A stretch of 64,000 nucleotides of DNA, taken from assembly GCA_963589785.1 (NCBI GenBank), contig CAVAMJ010000001.1, positions 1 to 64,000 on the forward strand. The letters are read 5' to 3'. A program made the position numbers and the translations under genes. The notes beneath the pieces were generated by a model, which did no database searches, was not told the DNA's origin, and saw nothing but the letters and a program-made list of their open reading frames with translations. Positions 43,109 to 50,888 of this stretch are shown here, piece by piece (position 1 is the stretch's first letter; each line of letters opens with the position of its first letter). This DNA is from SIG603 sp963589785 (GTDB lineage Bacteria > Bacillota > Clostridia > Oscillospirales > Acutalibacteraceae).

Positions 43109-43122
43109 TGAATAAATATACA
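43109..43122. promoter_or_regulatory. Probable ARG box (ArgR operator) upstream of argF
   Basis: TGAATAAATATACA differs from the palindromic TGAATAAWWATTCA half-sites at few positions and lies just upstream of the argF -35 box. Confidence 0.45.
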
Positions 43123-43146
43123 ACCAACTTTCATCATTTTGTGAAA

Positions 43147-43182
43147 AATCAAAATGTCCCCACATCAAAGATGCAGGGACAT
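43147..43182 (-). terminator. Terminator of the GH43 gene
   Basis: Minus-strand ATGTCCCTGCATC and GATGTGGGGACAT pair around TTT and are followed by TTGATTTTT, about 50 bases past the stop. Confidence 0.82.
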
Positions 43183-43229
43183 CCGCATATTGATTTTAAC
43201 GCTAAGTTAAAGTTTAGTCAAGACAACAT

Positions 43230-44786
43230 TCATGCTTTTTCGGTTTCGGCTCTTAGTTCAAGCTTATCCTCAAAAACCGCCACACCTTTCTCACAAAATA
43301 CGGAGAGTAGTGTTCCCGTAAAGCTCATATCCATAGTATTTTCCGTGGAAAGTCCCGCATTACTGCCCTTGCCGAGAAGAATTTCTTCTGCGCCGTCGAT
43401 TGAGCAATAGAAGGAATATTCCTTTCTGTCCGAGCGTATAATAAACTTAATCTTATTGCTTCTGTGCTTAAATTCCACCTTATTCACGACAGAGCCCATA
43501 TCGTGCACATGCTTATAAAGCTTCACGACATTCAAAGCCGAACCAAATGGGCCCTCGCCGTAATCAACATACAAATCATAGTGGTAATTATTGTTGTAAT
43601 ATGCCGAAATACCCATGCCGATTCCCTTGGAACGCTGAAGGTCAATCGTCACGCTGAATTCTGTAGCAAACTCCGGCTGACGAATAGAAATCATAGTCGG
43701 CGAAGCCTGTGGCTCATCGAGAGAAACTCCCTGACCGACAAGCTTGAGTAAATTATCGCCAAAGGTATAATTTTCCATGTCAGGATTTCTCGTGAAGAGA
43801 ATATGCTTGGAAATCGGCTCATTAAAGTCGACTGTAACATTTCTGTTCTGCGGCAAAGCCTTGTCAGGCAGTTCCATATTCGGCTCTAATTCGAGCATAC
43901 CGTTATTTCCAACCGTACACCAGCCGTTCTCCCATGTTACAGGTGCAAGGAAAGTCTCTCTGCCGAGATTGTGAAGAAGTGCATGGCTGAATTTTCTGAT
44001 TCCGAGACAAACAAGATACCATTTTCCGTCGTCACTCTCGACCAAATCGGCGTGACCCGTGCACTGTATCTCGCTGTCCTGACCGCCAATTCCGCTGTGA
44101 GTCAGAATTATTCCTCTCTCGTTCGGACATTTTTCATACGGTCCCCAGATGTTCTTTGATCTGCTCATAGTCTCGCTGTGACCGTACTCCGTGCCGCCCT
44201 CTGCTATCATAAGGTAATAGTAGCCGTCCTTTTTGTAGATATGCGGGCCCTCAGGAGTTTTTCCTCCGCAGCCGTGAGAGATAATTTTTTTATCGGAAAG
44301 TATGTCTCCCGTCATGGGGTCAAGCTCGAACATAACAATTCCGTAACCCTCATCATCCTCGCCCGTACCGCAGTAATAGCACTTTCCGTCATCGTCCCAA
44401 AAGACAGACGGATCTATTCCTCTGTGGTCAATCCAGGCGGGTTCACTCCACTCACCGAGAATGTTTTCGTCCTCAGTATGCACGATGAAATTTCCCTTAT
44501 CGGAAATATTCGTGGTGATCATCCAGAATTTTCCGTCATGAAATCTTATTGTCGGTGCGAAAATACCACCCGAATTCTTGCATCCGTGAAGCTTTAGCTG
44601 GCTTTCTCGAGTCAAAACATGACCGATAAGCTCCCAGTTCACCAAATTGACAGAATGATAGATAGGCACTCCGGGGAAAAATTCAAATGTAGAATTAACA
44701 AGATAATAGTCCTTGCCGACTCTGCAAATAGACGGGTCGGGCGAATAGCCGGGGATTATGGGGTTATGAAATTTACTTAACGCCAT
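43230..44786 (-). CDS. Glycoside hydrolase family 43 beta-xylosidase/arabinofuranosidase
   Basis: This 518-residue enzyme trims xylan side chains or xylo-oligosaccharides. It has a five-bladed propeller (about 1-310) with the three acid residues visible: Asp17 in GYSPDPS, Asp in GIDPSVFWD and Glu in TPEGPHIYKK. A C-terminal beta-sandwich (about 325-510) follows. The 'HNPIIPGYSPDPSICRVG' start is like GH43 subfamily 12 from memory. With no signal peptide it is cytoplasmic, acting on imported oligosaccharides. AGAGG precedes the ATG. It follows the transglutaminase-like gene by one base. Confidence 0.9.
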   Translation of the reverse strand: MALSKFHNPIIPGYSPDPSICRVGKDYYLVNSTFEFFPGVPIYHSVNLVNWELIGHVLTRESQLKLHGCKNSGGIFAPTIRFHDGKFWMITTNISDKGNFIVHTEDENILGEWSEPAWIDHRGIDPSVFWDDDGKCYYCGTGEDDEGYGIVMFELDPMTGDILSDKKIISHGCGGKTPEGPHIYKKDGYYYLMIAEGGTEYGHSETMSRSKNIWGPYEKCPNERGIILTHSGIGGQDSEIQCTGHADLVESDDGKWYLVCLGIRKFSHALLHNLGRETFLAPVTWENGWCTVGNNGMLELEPNMELPDKALPQNRNVTVDFNEPISKHILFTRNPDMENYTFGDNLLKLVGQGVSLDEPQASPTMISIRQPEFATEFSVTIDLQRSKGIGMGISAYYNNNYHYDLYVDYGEGPFGSALNVVKLYKHVHDMGSVVNKVEFKHRSNKIKFIIRSDRKEYSFYCSIDGAEEILLGKGSNAGLSTENTMDMSFTGTLLSVFCEKGVAVFEDKLELRAETEKA

Positions 44787-44787
44787 A

Positions 44788-46173
44788 TCAAACCTCTTTC
44801 TTGTAGCATTCTATCAAGTCCCAATCGGACTCCCTCTCATACCAAGCAAGGCCTCTGTCCTCATATTCAATCTCACCGCGCTGGTTATCATACGGGTCGA
44901 TTCTCGGATGCTTTTTCTCAGGAATCAAAGCGCCCTGATACTCGCTGTTTGCAGCCATTCTGAACGGATCGAGATTTCCGAAATAATAGTCGTGACGCTC
45001 GAAATTGCCCGCTCTGAACGCACTTCCGCCAAATGAGCAGTCAGCAAAGAGCCAGCCGAACGGAGCGACATAGAACTGTGCCCAGTCGTGGCATCCGACA
45101 TCGTGCGGATTGACATAAACACCCGACTGCCACTTAGCCGGAATACCTGCGCATCTGCAAAGTGTGATGAACAAAAGTGCCTGAACACCGCAGTCGCCCT
45201 TAAGTCCGAGACCGCAGTAATCCGGAATTTCTGTGATAGTGAAATATTCTCTCATGAAAGAATATGTTACCTTTGTGGTGCAGTAATCGTAAAATTTTCT
45301 TGCCAAAAGGACAGGATTTTTCTCTCCGCCACCGATTTCCTCGCAAAGTGCCTTGATAAACGGAGTAAATCTGATATGCGGATAAAGCTCCTCTGTCTCA
45401 AAATTGGGCTGCTCAGTCTTTCCGGCAAGCTCTATGTTCTTCTCATCTTTGAGGTCGATATAATTTACAACGCTGTCGTACTCATATTCAACCTCGAAAC
45501 GCTCGTTCTTATCAAGCTTTGTCTCGAAGAAAATAGTTCTCTGAGCATCATTCTCGTCACCGATTACGGCATTATCCGAATGAGACAAAATCTTGATGTT
45601 TTTCATATTTATCGCATTCTTAGGAAGCGGCAGATGAACTCTTACTGTCTCGCCGGCTCTGAAAACATCGTCGTGCATCTTGGTCCAAGCCTTGAGTCTG
45701 ATGTGCCATTCGCTCTTTCCGTCAGCCTTCATAGCAGCGATATTCTTGTTGAGCTCAATTCTTGCGGGGCTCTCGCTCGCATTCGGCTCGCCCGCACGCT
45801 CTGCAAGGTCGGGATGAACCTTGATAAGCGTTGAAAGAAAACGCTGATGACAATATACCTTGCCGTCGATATAAATCCACTCGATTGCACTTGTATCAAG
45901 AAGATTTTCGAATTCTTCTCTTGTCATTCCGCTGATTTTCTCAGAAGCCAGCTTAAAAGCCTCCTCCTCGGTGTAAGTGAAATCACTTGGAATAGCCTTG
46001 ATAATTCTCTTCTCGAGACGAAGTCTCTCCTTAGTGCACTCGGGCACCTTCGGATTGTTCAAATAAATATCGATGAGTCTATCGCAACGGACAAAATCGC
46101 CGCACCATTTAGCACGCAAAATGTCCTCGGGTAAATCAATAGCAAGCGGAGTCATATCATTTACATTTTTCAT
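44788..46173 (-). CDS. Transglutaminase-like (papain-fold) protein
   Basis: This 461-residue protein with no signal peptide has a C-terminal transglutaminase-like core. Catalytic Cys is in KGDCGVQALLFITLCRCAGIPA, His in GCHDWAQFYVAPFGW and Asp in FADCSFGG. The N-terminal part (about 1-190) is helical, and a beta-rich domain with TVRVHLPLPKNA and FEVEYEYDS lies before the core. Such proteins act as peptidases, amidases or transferases. The substrate is unknown. It is probably translated from ATG 46173; a TTG nine bases upstream is too close to the AGGA site. It is coupled with a GH43 enzyme, so a link to carbohydrate use is possible. Confidence 0.8.
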   Translation of the reverse strand: MKNVNDMTPLAIDLPEDILRAKWCGDFVRCDRLIDIYLNNPKVPECTKERLRLEKRIIKAIPSDFTYTEEEAFKLASEKISGMTREEFENLLDTSAIEWIYIDGKVYCHQRFLSTLIKVHPDLAERAGEPNASESPARIELNKNIAAMKADGKSEWHIRLKAWTKMHDDVFRAGETVRVHLPLPKNAINMKNIKILSHSDNAVIGDENDAQRTIFFETKLDKNERFEVEYEYDSVVNYIDLKDEKNIELAGKTEQPNFETEELYPHIRFTPFIKALCEEIGGGEKNPVLLARKFYDYCTTKVTYSFMREYFTITEIPDYCGLGLKGDCGVQALLFITLCRCAGIPAKWQSGVYVNPHDVGCHDWAQFYVAPFGWLFADCSFGGSAFRAGNFERHDYYFGNLDPFRMAANSEYQGALIPEKKHPRIDPYDNQRGEIEYEDRGLAWYERESDWDLIECYKKEV

Positions 46174-46289
46174 AACGCCCAACCATCCTTAATTAGTATC
46201 TGACAAAAATTTTATCATTTTACGAGATATAAATCAAGAATATATATTCTTTTATCGAAAATATCCACACAAATAAACGAGATGAGAAA

Positions 46290-46319
46290 AAGAAAAAGGC
46301 TATGGTAAACCATAGCCTT
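46290..46319 (-). terminator. rplJL operon terminator
   Basis: A perfect 10-bp stem AAGGCTATGG/CCATAGCCTT with a four-base loop is followed on the minus strand by five T. Confidence 0.93.
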
Positions 46320-46363
46320 AATAGACAATATTAGCCTTAATTAAGTTTTAAGCAAAGCTTAAA

Positions 46364-46732
46364 TTACTTAACCTCAACCTCAGCGCCAGCCTCTTCGAGC
46401 TTAGCCTTGATCTCGTTAGCCTCGTCCTCAGAAACACCCTCCTTGAGAGCCTTTGGAGCGCCGTCAACAAGAGCCTTAGCCTCTTTAAGTCCAAGACCGC
46501 AAACATCCTTAACAACCTTGATAACGTTGATCTTGGAAGCACCAGCAGACTTAAGAATTACGTCGAACTCTGTCTTAGCTGCCTCTGCAGGAGCACCTGC
46601 AGCACCGCCAGCTACCATTACAGGAGCAGCAGCGGAAACACCAAACTCTTCCTCGATTGCCTTTACTAACTCGTTGAGCTCTAAGACTGTCATAGCCTTA
46701 ATGTCTTCAATAAACTTTGCGATATCAGCCAT
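46364..46732 (-). CDS. rplL: Ribosomal protein L7/L12
   Basis: This acidic 122-residue stalk protein of the large subunit recruits translation factors. It has the N-terminal dimer domain (1-32, FIEDIKAMTVLELNELVKAIEEEFG), an Ala/Gly hinge (33-50) and the C-terminal factor-binding domain with KTEFDVILKSAG, KINVIKVVKDVCGLGLKEAKALV and the usual EVEVK-type end. GGAGGAT precedes the ATG. It follows rplJ and ends at a strong terminator. Confidence 0.98.
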   Translation of the reverse strand: MADIAKFIEDIKAMTVLELNELVKAIEEEFGVSAAAPVMVAGGAAGAPAEAAKTEFDVILKSAGASKINVIKVVKDVCGLGLKEAKALVDGAPKALKEGVSEDEANEIKAKLEEAGAEVEVK

Positions 46733-46784
46733 TGTAATATCCTCCTAAAAATGTTGTTTTTAAATTAATTAAAAATATAGCAGA

Positions 46785-47303
46785 TTATTCTGCTGCCTCT
46801 GCAGGAGCAGCCTGCTGCTCAGCAACAGCGTTGAGAGCAACTGCAAGACCTCTCGGACCGGATACGAGTACGGAGAGAAGCATCTGTACGAGACCTTCCT
46901 TGCTTGGGAGATCAGCGATTGCAGCGACTTCAGCAGCGCTCATGACCTTACCGTCCATGAAGCCTGCCTTGATTGCGAACTTGCCCTCAGAATCCTTAGC
47001 ATACTTGTTGAGGATTCTTGCAGGAGCGATCTGATCCTCACCTGCAACAGCAAGAGCGCTTGTTCCCTCGAGAACAGAAGAAAGACCCTCAATGTCAGAG
47101 CCTTCGATAGCTCTCTTAAGAAGAGTATTCTTTATAACAGTGTACTGTACGCCTGCCTCACGGAGTTCCTTACGGAGCTTTGTATCGTTCTCAGCTGTGA
47201 TACCCTTGTAGTCAACGATAACACCAGCAGCGGAATTCAAAACCTTCTCCTTGAGCTCAGCGACAACTGCCTGCTTTGCTTCTAAAACACTTGAACTTGG
47301 CAA
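46785..47303 (-). CDS. rplJ: Ribosomal protein L10
   Basis: This 172-residue protein anchors the L7/L12 stalk to 23S rRNA and represses its own operon. TTG 47303 is chosen: GAGGTG lies six bases upstream, and the product then starts MPSSSVLEAKQAVV, like other Clostridial L10 proteins. Readings that begin further upstream would start inside the leader. The RNA-binding N-terminal domain contains VIVDYKGITAENDTKLRKELREAGV, and the C-terminal helix binding L7/L12 ends in Ala/Glu-rich sequence. Regulated through the L10 leader. Confidence 0.96.
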   Translation of the reverse strand: MPSSSVLEAKQAVVAELKEKVLNSAAGVIVDYKGITAENDTKLRKELREAGVQYTVIKNTLLKRAIEGSDIEGLSSVLEGTSALAVAGEDQIAPARILNKYAKDSEGKFAIKAGFMDGKVMSAAEVAAIADLPSKEGLVQMLLSVLVSGPRGLAVALNAVAEQQAAPAEAAE

Positions 47304-47342
47304 AATATTCACCTCGCCTTTCGGGTAATAATTTATGCATAT

Positions 47343-47376
47343 CAAAAAATGCCTTCCCGCAAACCGCAGGAAGGCA
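47343..47376 (-). terminator. Attenuator hairpin in the L10 leader
   Basis: ATGCCTTCCTGC and GCGGGAAGGCAT pair on the minus strand and are followed by six T, about 40 bases before rplJ. Confidence 0.88.
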
Positions 47377-47474
47377 TAGGAACGACATAGTGAGATTATA
47401 TAAAATCTTAGTCGTGCTTCCTCGGCAGGCGGTCAAACCATTATGCTAATGCACCTGCTGTCTTTGAAAACAGC
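47343..47474 (-). promoter_or_regulatory. L10 leader RNA (autoregulatory)
   Basis: The minus strand carries the conserved L10-binding features: AAGACAGCAGGTGC, then GGTTTGACCGCCTGCCGAGGA and AAGCACGA. The attenuator hairpin follows. This is the known Firmicutes leader by which L10 (with L12) terminates its own transcript. Confidence 0.92.
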
Positions 47475-47480
47475 TTAATT

Positions 47481-47509
47481 AGTATAACATAGACAAGTTA
47501 ACTTGTCAA
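47481..47509 (-). promoter_or_regulatory. rplJL promoter with palindromic spacer
   Basis: On the minus strand TTGACA (47504-47509) and TATACT (47481-47486) have a 17-base spacer. The perfect palindrome GACAAGTTAACTTGTC (47492-47507) covers the end of the -35 box and most of the spacer. Confidence 0.85.
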
Positions 47510-47516
47510 GTAGTTA

Positions 47517-48209
47517 TCAGATAAACTTTGATGCAACAATCTTAATTCCAGGGCCCATTGTTGTGCTTACTGCGCAAGAACGAACATACTGACCCTTTGC
47601 TGCTGCCGGCTTAGCCTTAACGATAGCATCGAGAAGGACGTCAAAGTTCTCCTGGAGCTTCTGAGCACCGAAGGACTTCTTGCCGATAACGCAGTGGATG
47701 ATGTTGGATCTGTCGAGTCTGTACTCGATCTTACCGGCCTTAGCCTCCTGAATAGCCTTAGCGATGTCAGGGGAAACTGTGCCAGCCTTTGGGTTTGGCA
47801 TGAGTCCGCGAGGTCCGAGGATTCTACCAAGACGACCAACCTGACCCATCATGTCAGGAGTTGTGATGAGGACATCGAAGTCGAGCCAGTTCTCTGACTG
47901 AATCTTCTGAACCATGTCTGCGCCGCCAACGAAGTCAGCACCAGCAGCCTTAGCAGCCTCAATCTTCTCATCCTTACAGATAGCGAGAACGCGAACGTCC
48001 TTACCTGTTCCGTTAGGAAGTACGATAGCACCACGAACCATCTGGTCAGCGTGACGACCATCAACACCAAGCTTTACGTGAACCTCAACGGTCTCGTCGA
48101 ACTTGGCAGTACCTGTCTTAACAGCGAGCTCAAGAGCCTCAGCAACATCATACTGCTTGTTGCGCTCGATAAGCTTAGCTGCATCAGTATATTTCTTACC
48201 GTGTTTCAT
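47517..48209 (-). CDS. rplA: Ribosomal protein L1
   Basis: This 230-residue protein of the large-subunit L1 stalk binds 23S rRNA and commonly represses its own operon. The start MKHGKKYTDAAKLIERNKQYDVAEALELAVKTG, the GRILGPRGLMPNPKAGTV signature and the closing YVRSCAVSTTMGPGIKI are standard. GGAGGAAAG precedes the ATG. It lies 59 bases after rplK and just before the rplJ promoter. A GTGGGAGG sequence sits in its 5' leader. Confidence 0.98.
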   Translation of the reverse strand: MKHGKKYTDAAKLIERNKQYDVAEALELAVKTGTAKFDETVEVHVKLGVDGRHADQMVRGAIVLPNGTGKDVRVLAICKDEKIEAAKAAGADFVGGADMVQKIQSENWLDFDVLITTPDMMGQVGRLGRILGPRGLMPNPKAGTVSPDIAKAIQEAKAGKIEYRLDRSNIIHCVIGKKSFGAQKLQENFDVLLDAIVKAKPAAAKGQYVRSCAVSTTMGPGIKIVASKFI

Positions 48210-48268
48210 TATCTTTCCTCCATAGAGTGGTAAATATCGGGAGTTTTCCCTCCCACCCGGGTATAATT

Positions 48269-48694
48269 TTAGTCTACGACCTCAATACCCATGCTGCGTG
48301 CTGTTCCGGCGATCATGCTCATTGCACTCTCGATAGAAGAAGCATTAAGATCGGGCATTTTATGCTCGGCGATCTGCTGAACCTGTGCTTTTGTGATCTT
48401 AGCGACCTTCTGCTTGTTCGGAACGCCGGATCCGCTCTGGATGTTGCAAGCCTTCTTGATGAGAACTGCAGCCGGCGGAGTCTTTGTGATAAATGTAAAT
48501 GAACGGTCTGCATAAACCGTGATAACGACCGGGATAATCATTCCAACGTCGTTCTTTGTGCGCTCGTTAAATTCCTTTGTGAACGCCATGATGTTAACAC
48601 CGTGCTGACCGAGAGCCGGTCCAACAGGTGGTGCCGGGGTAGCTTTACCGGCAGGTATCTGGAGCTTAATGTAACCAGTAACCTTCTGAGCCAT
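48269..48694 (-). CDS. rplK: Ribosomal protein L11
   Basis: This 141-residue large-subunit protein of the GTPase-associated centre is also needed for RelA-type stringent sensing. The start MAQKVTGYIKLQIPAGKATPAPPVGPALGQHGVNI and the C-terminal RNA-binding domain with KPP-like TKTPPAAVLIKKA and GTARSMGIEV are standard. ATG 48694 has GGAGGTG seven bases upstream. A longer frame is not supported. It is followed by rplA in the usual L11-L1 order. Confidence 0.98.
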   Translation of the reverse strand: MAQKVTGYIKLQIPAGKATPAPPVGPALGQHGVNIMAFTKEFNERTKNDVGMIIPVVITVYADRSFTFITKTPPAAVLIKKACNIQSGSGVPNKQKVAKITKAQVQQIAEHKMPDLNASSIESAMSMIAGTARSMGIEVVD

Positions 48695-48811
48695 TTTGTG
48701 CACCTCCAAATTGTGGTAGATGGCGGCAGTACCTTAATAAATTTGTACAGCCTCCCACAGGGAACTTATTTAAGTCCCCGCTTAACAAAAACTTTGTTTT
48801 TGTTTTTTACC

Positions 48812-49357
48812 TTAAAATTTTGCCAGCTGAGCCTGACTCATTTCAAGCTCGACCGGAGTTTCACGTCCAAACATCGAAACAATAACCGTCATTCTTGACT
48901 CCTCGACATTTAAGCTGTCGATTGTTCCGATATATCCATCAAATGGACCGCCGGTGATTTGGACTGTATCGCCGACTTCGAATGATACTTCAACAGTTTT
49001 GGATTCAACACCGAGTCTTGCGACCTCCTCATCTGAGAGAGGTATCGGCTCAGTAGCTGTACCGACAAAACCGGTGCATCCGCGAATGTTTCTGACTGCA
49101 TACCAGGACTCGTTCGGAACCTTTCCCTCATCCGTTACCGTCATCTTTACCATGACGTAGCCGGGGAAGGTCTTTCTCTCAACCTGCTTCTCAACACCCT
49201 TGTCATTGATTTCAGTGACAAGCTCTGTCGGAATGGTGATGTCCTTGATAAGATCCTGCATCTGTCGGTTCTCAACTGTTTTTTTCAGACTATCCGCGAC
49301 TTTGTTTTCATAGCCCGAATATGTGTGAACAATAAACCACTTTGCCTGATCTGGCAT
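48812..49357 (-). CDS. nusG: Transcription termination/antitermination factor NusG
   Basis: This 181-residue factor links RNA polymerase to ribosome or Rho and adjusts pausing. It has the NGN domain (about 5-110; KWFIVHTYSGYENKVADSL, FPGYVMVKM, VRNIRGCTGFVG) and the KOW domain (about 128-175; FEVGDTVQITGGPFDGYIG). GGAGGG precedes the ATG. The usual order secE-nusG-rplK holds, with 36 and 117 base gaps. Confidence 0.97.
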   Translation of the reverse strand: MPDQAKWFIVHTYSGYENKVADSLKKTVENRQMQDLIKDITIPTELVTEINDKGVEKQVERKTFPGYVMVKMTVTDEGKVPNESWYAVRNIRGCTGFVGTATEPIPLSDEEVARLGVESKTVEVSFEVGDTVQITGGPFDGYIGTIDSLNVEESRMTVIVSMFGRETPVELEMSQAQLAKF

Positions 49358-49393
49358 TGTAATCCCTCCGCTTCGTTAGTTTGCCCTTAGGGC

Positions 49394-49627
49394 TTAACCT
49401 GCGACATTCATCACAAGGCCCAGAAGCTTCATAAAGACTGTGTCAAGAGCAAAGACACAAACTCCGAGAACAAGAATTGTTACAATGACAACTCCCATGT
49501 TCTTGAAGCACTGCTGCGGTGTAGGCCAAACGATCTTCTTGACCTCGCCCTTACAGTCACGGAAAAACTTACCGAGTCTCTTGAAAAAAGCAACGAAAGC
49601 ATTAGGCTTCTTTTTAGCGTCAGCCAT
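49394..49627 (-). CDS. secE: Preprotein translocase subunit SecE
   Basis: This small 77-residue subunit of the SecYEG channel has a basic amphipathic region with the conserved CKGEVKKIVWPTPQQ motif, followed by one membrane helix (about 44-68), the single-span form of Gram-positives. GGAGGAAC precedes the ATG. It lies between rpmG and nusG as in other Firmicutes. Confidence 0.96.
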   Translation of the reverse strand: MADAKKKPNAFVAFFKRLGKFFRDCKGEVKKIVWPTPQQCFKNMGVVIVTILVLGVCVFALDTVFMKLLGLVMNVAG

Positions 49628-49641
49628 TTTTGTTCCTCCGC

Positions 49642-49791
49642 TTACTTTGTCTCTCTGTGGAGAGTGTGCTTTCTGCAGAATCTGCAGTACTTGTTCATCT
49701 CAAGTCTGTCTGGATCGTTCTTCTTGTTCTTCTTGGTGTTATAGTTGCGCTGTTTACATTCTGTGCAAGCTAAAACAATTTTGTTTCTCAT
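49642..49791 (-). CDS. rpmG: Ribosomal protein L33
   Basis: This 49-residue large-subunit protein reads MRNKIVLACTECKQRNYNTK and then KYCRFCRKHTLHRETK. Two Cys-x2-Cys pairs (Cys9/Cys12 and Cys36/Cys39) make it the zinc-binding form. CGGAGGTG precedes the ATG. It is the first gene of the rpmG-secE-nusG block, 14 bases ahead of secE. Expression of the zinc form normally falls when zinc is scarce if a zinc-free copy exists, but none is visible here. Confidence 0.96.
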   Translation of the reverse strand: MRNKIVLACTECKQRNYNTKKNKKNDPDRLEMNKYCRFCRKHTLHRETK

Positions 49792-49884
49792 AACGGCACC
49801 TCCGTTTTACGGAATAAATTTGGGTTTTCCCCAGCCTCCCTCTGAGAAGGGCACAAAAAAAGAACCCCTATCCGAGGTAAGACG

Positions 49885-49914
49885 ATTATATCACAACCGT
49901 TCTTGCCTTGTCAA
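49885..49914 (-). promoter_or_regulatory. rpmG-secE-nusG promoter
   Basis: On the minus strand TTGACA (49909-49914) and TATAAT (49885-49890) with an 18-base spacer. The leader of about 85 bases contains a weak C/G stem with a T run and the GGGAGGCTG motif (49832-49840). Confidence 0.78.
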
Positions 49915-49999
49915 GCGGAAAGGGATTCTTTGGATAAAATTCTATTTATTCGGCTTTATTCTGCGATTTTTTGACTTTTTTTACAAAGCCAAAGCAAAA

Positions 50000-50803
50000 T
50001 TACAGATGAGAAGCGTCATCAAGAGCTCTTGCGGCAAACTTCTTCTGCTTCTTAACCTTCTCAGGCTTGATGTCCTTGCCGATAAGCTTTCTCGAGCACT
50101 TATAGACCTTCTTGAGCTCCGGCGGGAAATCCTCGCCTATTCTCTCGATAGCTGTCTCATCGGAAATGTTATTGAGAACACCGGCTGTGATAATAGCCTT
50201 GAGATCGTTGTCGCCCTGAACATACATCTCGCCGATTAAGGTCTTAACCTTCTTGAAAGCATCTGAGTTCGGCTTGTCGATTGCAAGCTTAGCGATTCTC
50301 GGAGCAACGAAGTCCTTAGCGATAACTGTTGTTCTGACCTGACCGTAAGTGATTTTCTCCTTGTTCATTTCTTCCTTGAGCTCAGGGAAAATGCCTACAA
50401 GTCTGTTGTAGAAGAACATAGCGTCGATAACTCTCTCGTCGTCGCCCTTTTTCTTCTTTTTCTTAGCTGTCTGAACAGCAGCCTTTCTCTTAGAACCGGA
50501 AACAACATCGACAAAGTCGTTAGCAATGCTCTGAGCATCGGAGTTTGTGCCCTCGTTCTTGTCGAAAAGCCATGTGGAAAGCTGCTTCCAGTCGTGAGCG
50601 TAATCACCTGATTCGCTGTAAGCGTTTGAGCGAAGGAGGAATACCTGCTTGCTCTCATCGTAGACAACCTGGTAAGCTACCTCGTTTGTGTGGTAGAGAT
50701 AAGCCTCGCCGAGCTTATCCTCCATTGTCTCAGGTCCCTGAAAGCCCTGAGCGGAAAGCTCTTCTGTCAGAGCTGCGAGTATAATTTTAAATGCGTTTTC
50801 CAT
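50000..50803 (-). CDS. Unrecognised cytoplasmic protein with a lysine-rich linker
   Basis: This 267-residue protein of no family that I recognise has no signal or membrane segment. The N-terminal part (about 1-100; MENAFKIILAALTEELSAQG, YLYHTNEVAYQVVYDESKQVFLLRS, DWKQLSTWLFD) reads like an alpha/beta domain. A basic linker at about 105-120 with a run of Lys follows, then a helical C-terminal domain (about 125-265) ending in Lys-rich sequence. The basic stretches suggest nucleic acid or ribosome contact, but this is inference. AAGGAT precedes the ATG. It lies beyond the rpmG promoter on the same strand. Confidence 0.65.
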   Translation of the reverse strand: MENAFKIILAALTEELSAQGFQGPETMEDKLGEAYLYHTNEVAYQVVYDESKQVFLLRSNAYSESGDYAHDWKQLSTWLFDKNEGTNSDAQSIANDFVDVVSGSKRKAAVQTAKKKKKKGDDERVIDAMFFYNRLVGIFPELKEEMNKEKITYGQVRTTVIAKDFVAPRIAKLAIDKPNSDAFKKVKTLIGEMYVQGDNDLKAIITAGVLNNISDETAIERIGEDFPPELKKVYKCSRKLIGKDIKPEKVKKQKKFAARALDDASHL

Positions 50804-50888
50804 GTATTTATCATCCTTGTTTAGATTTTTTAAATAAAACAGATTAAGTATACCCCAAAAGAGACCTAATGTCTATACCTTTTGCCTT

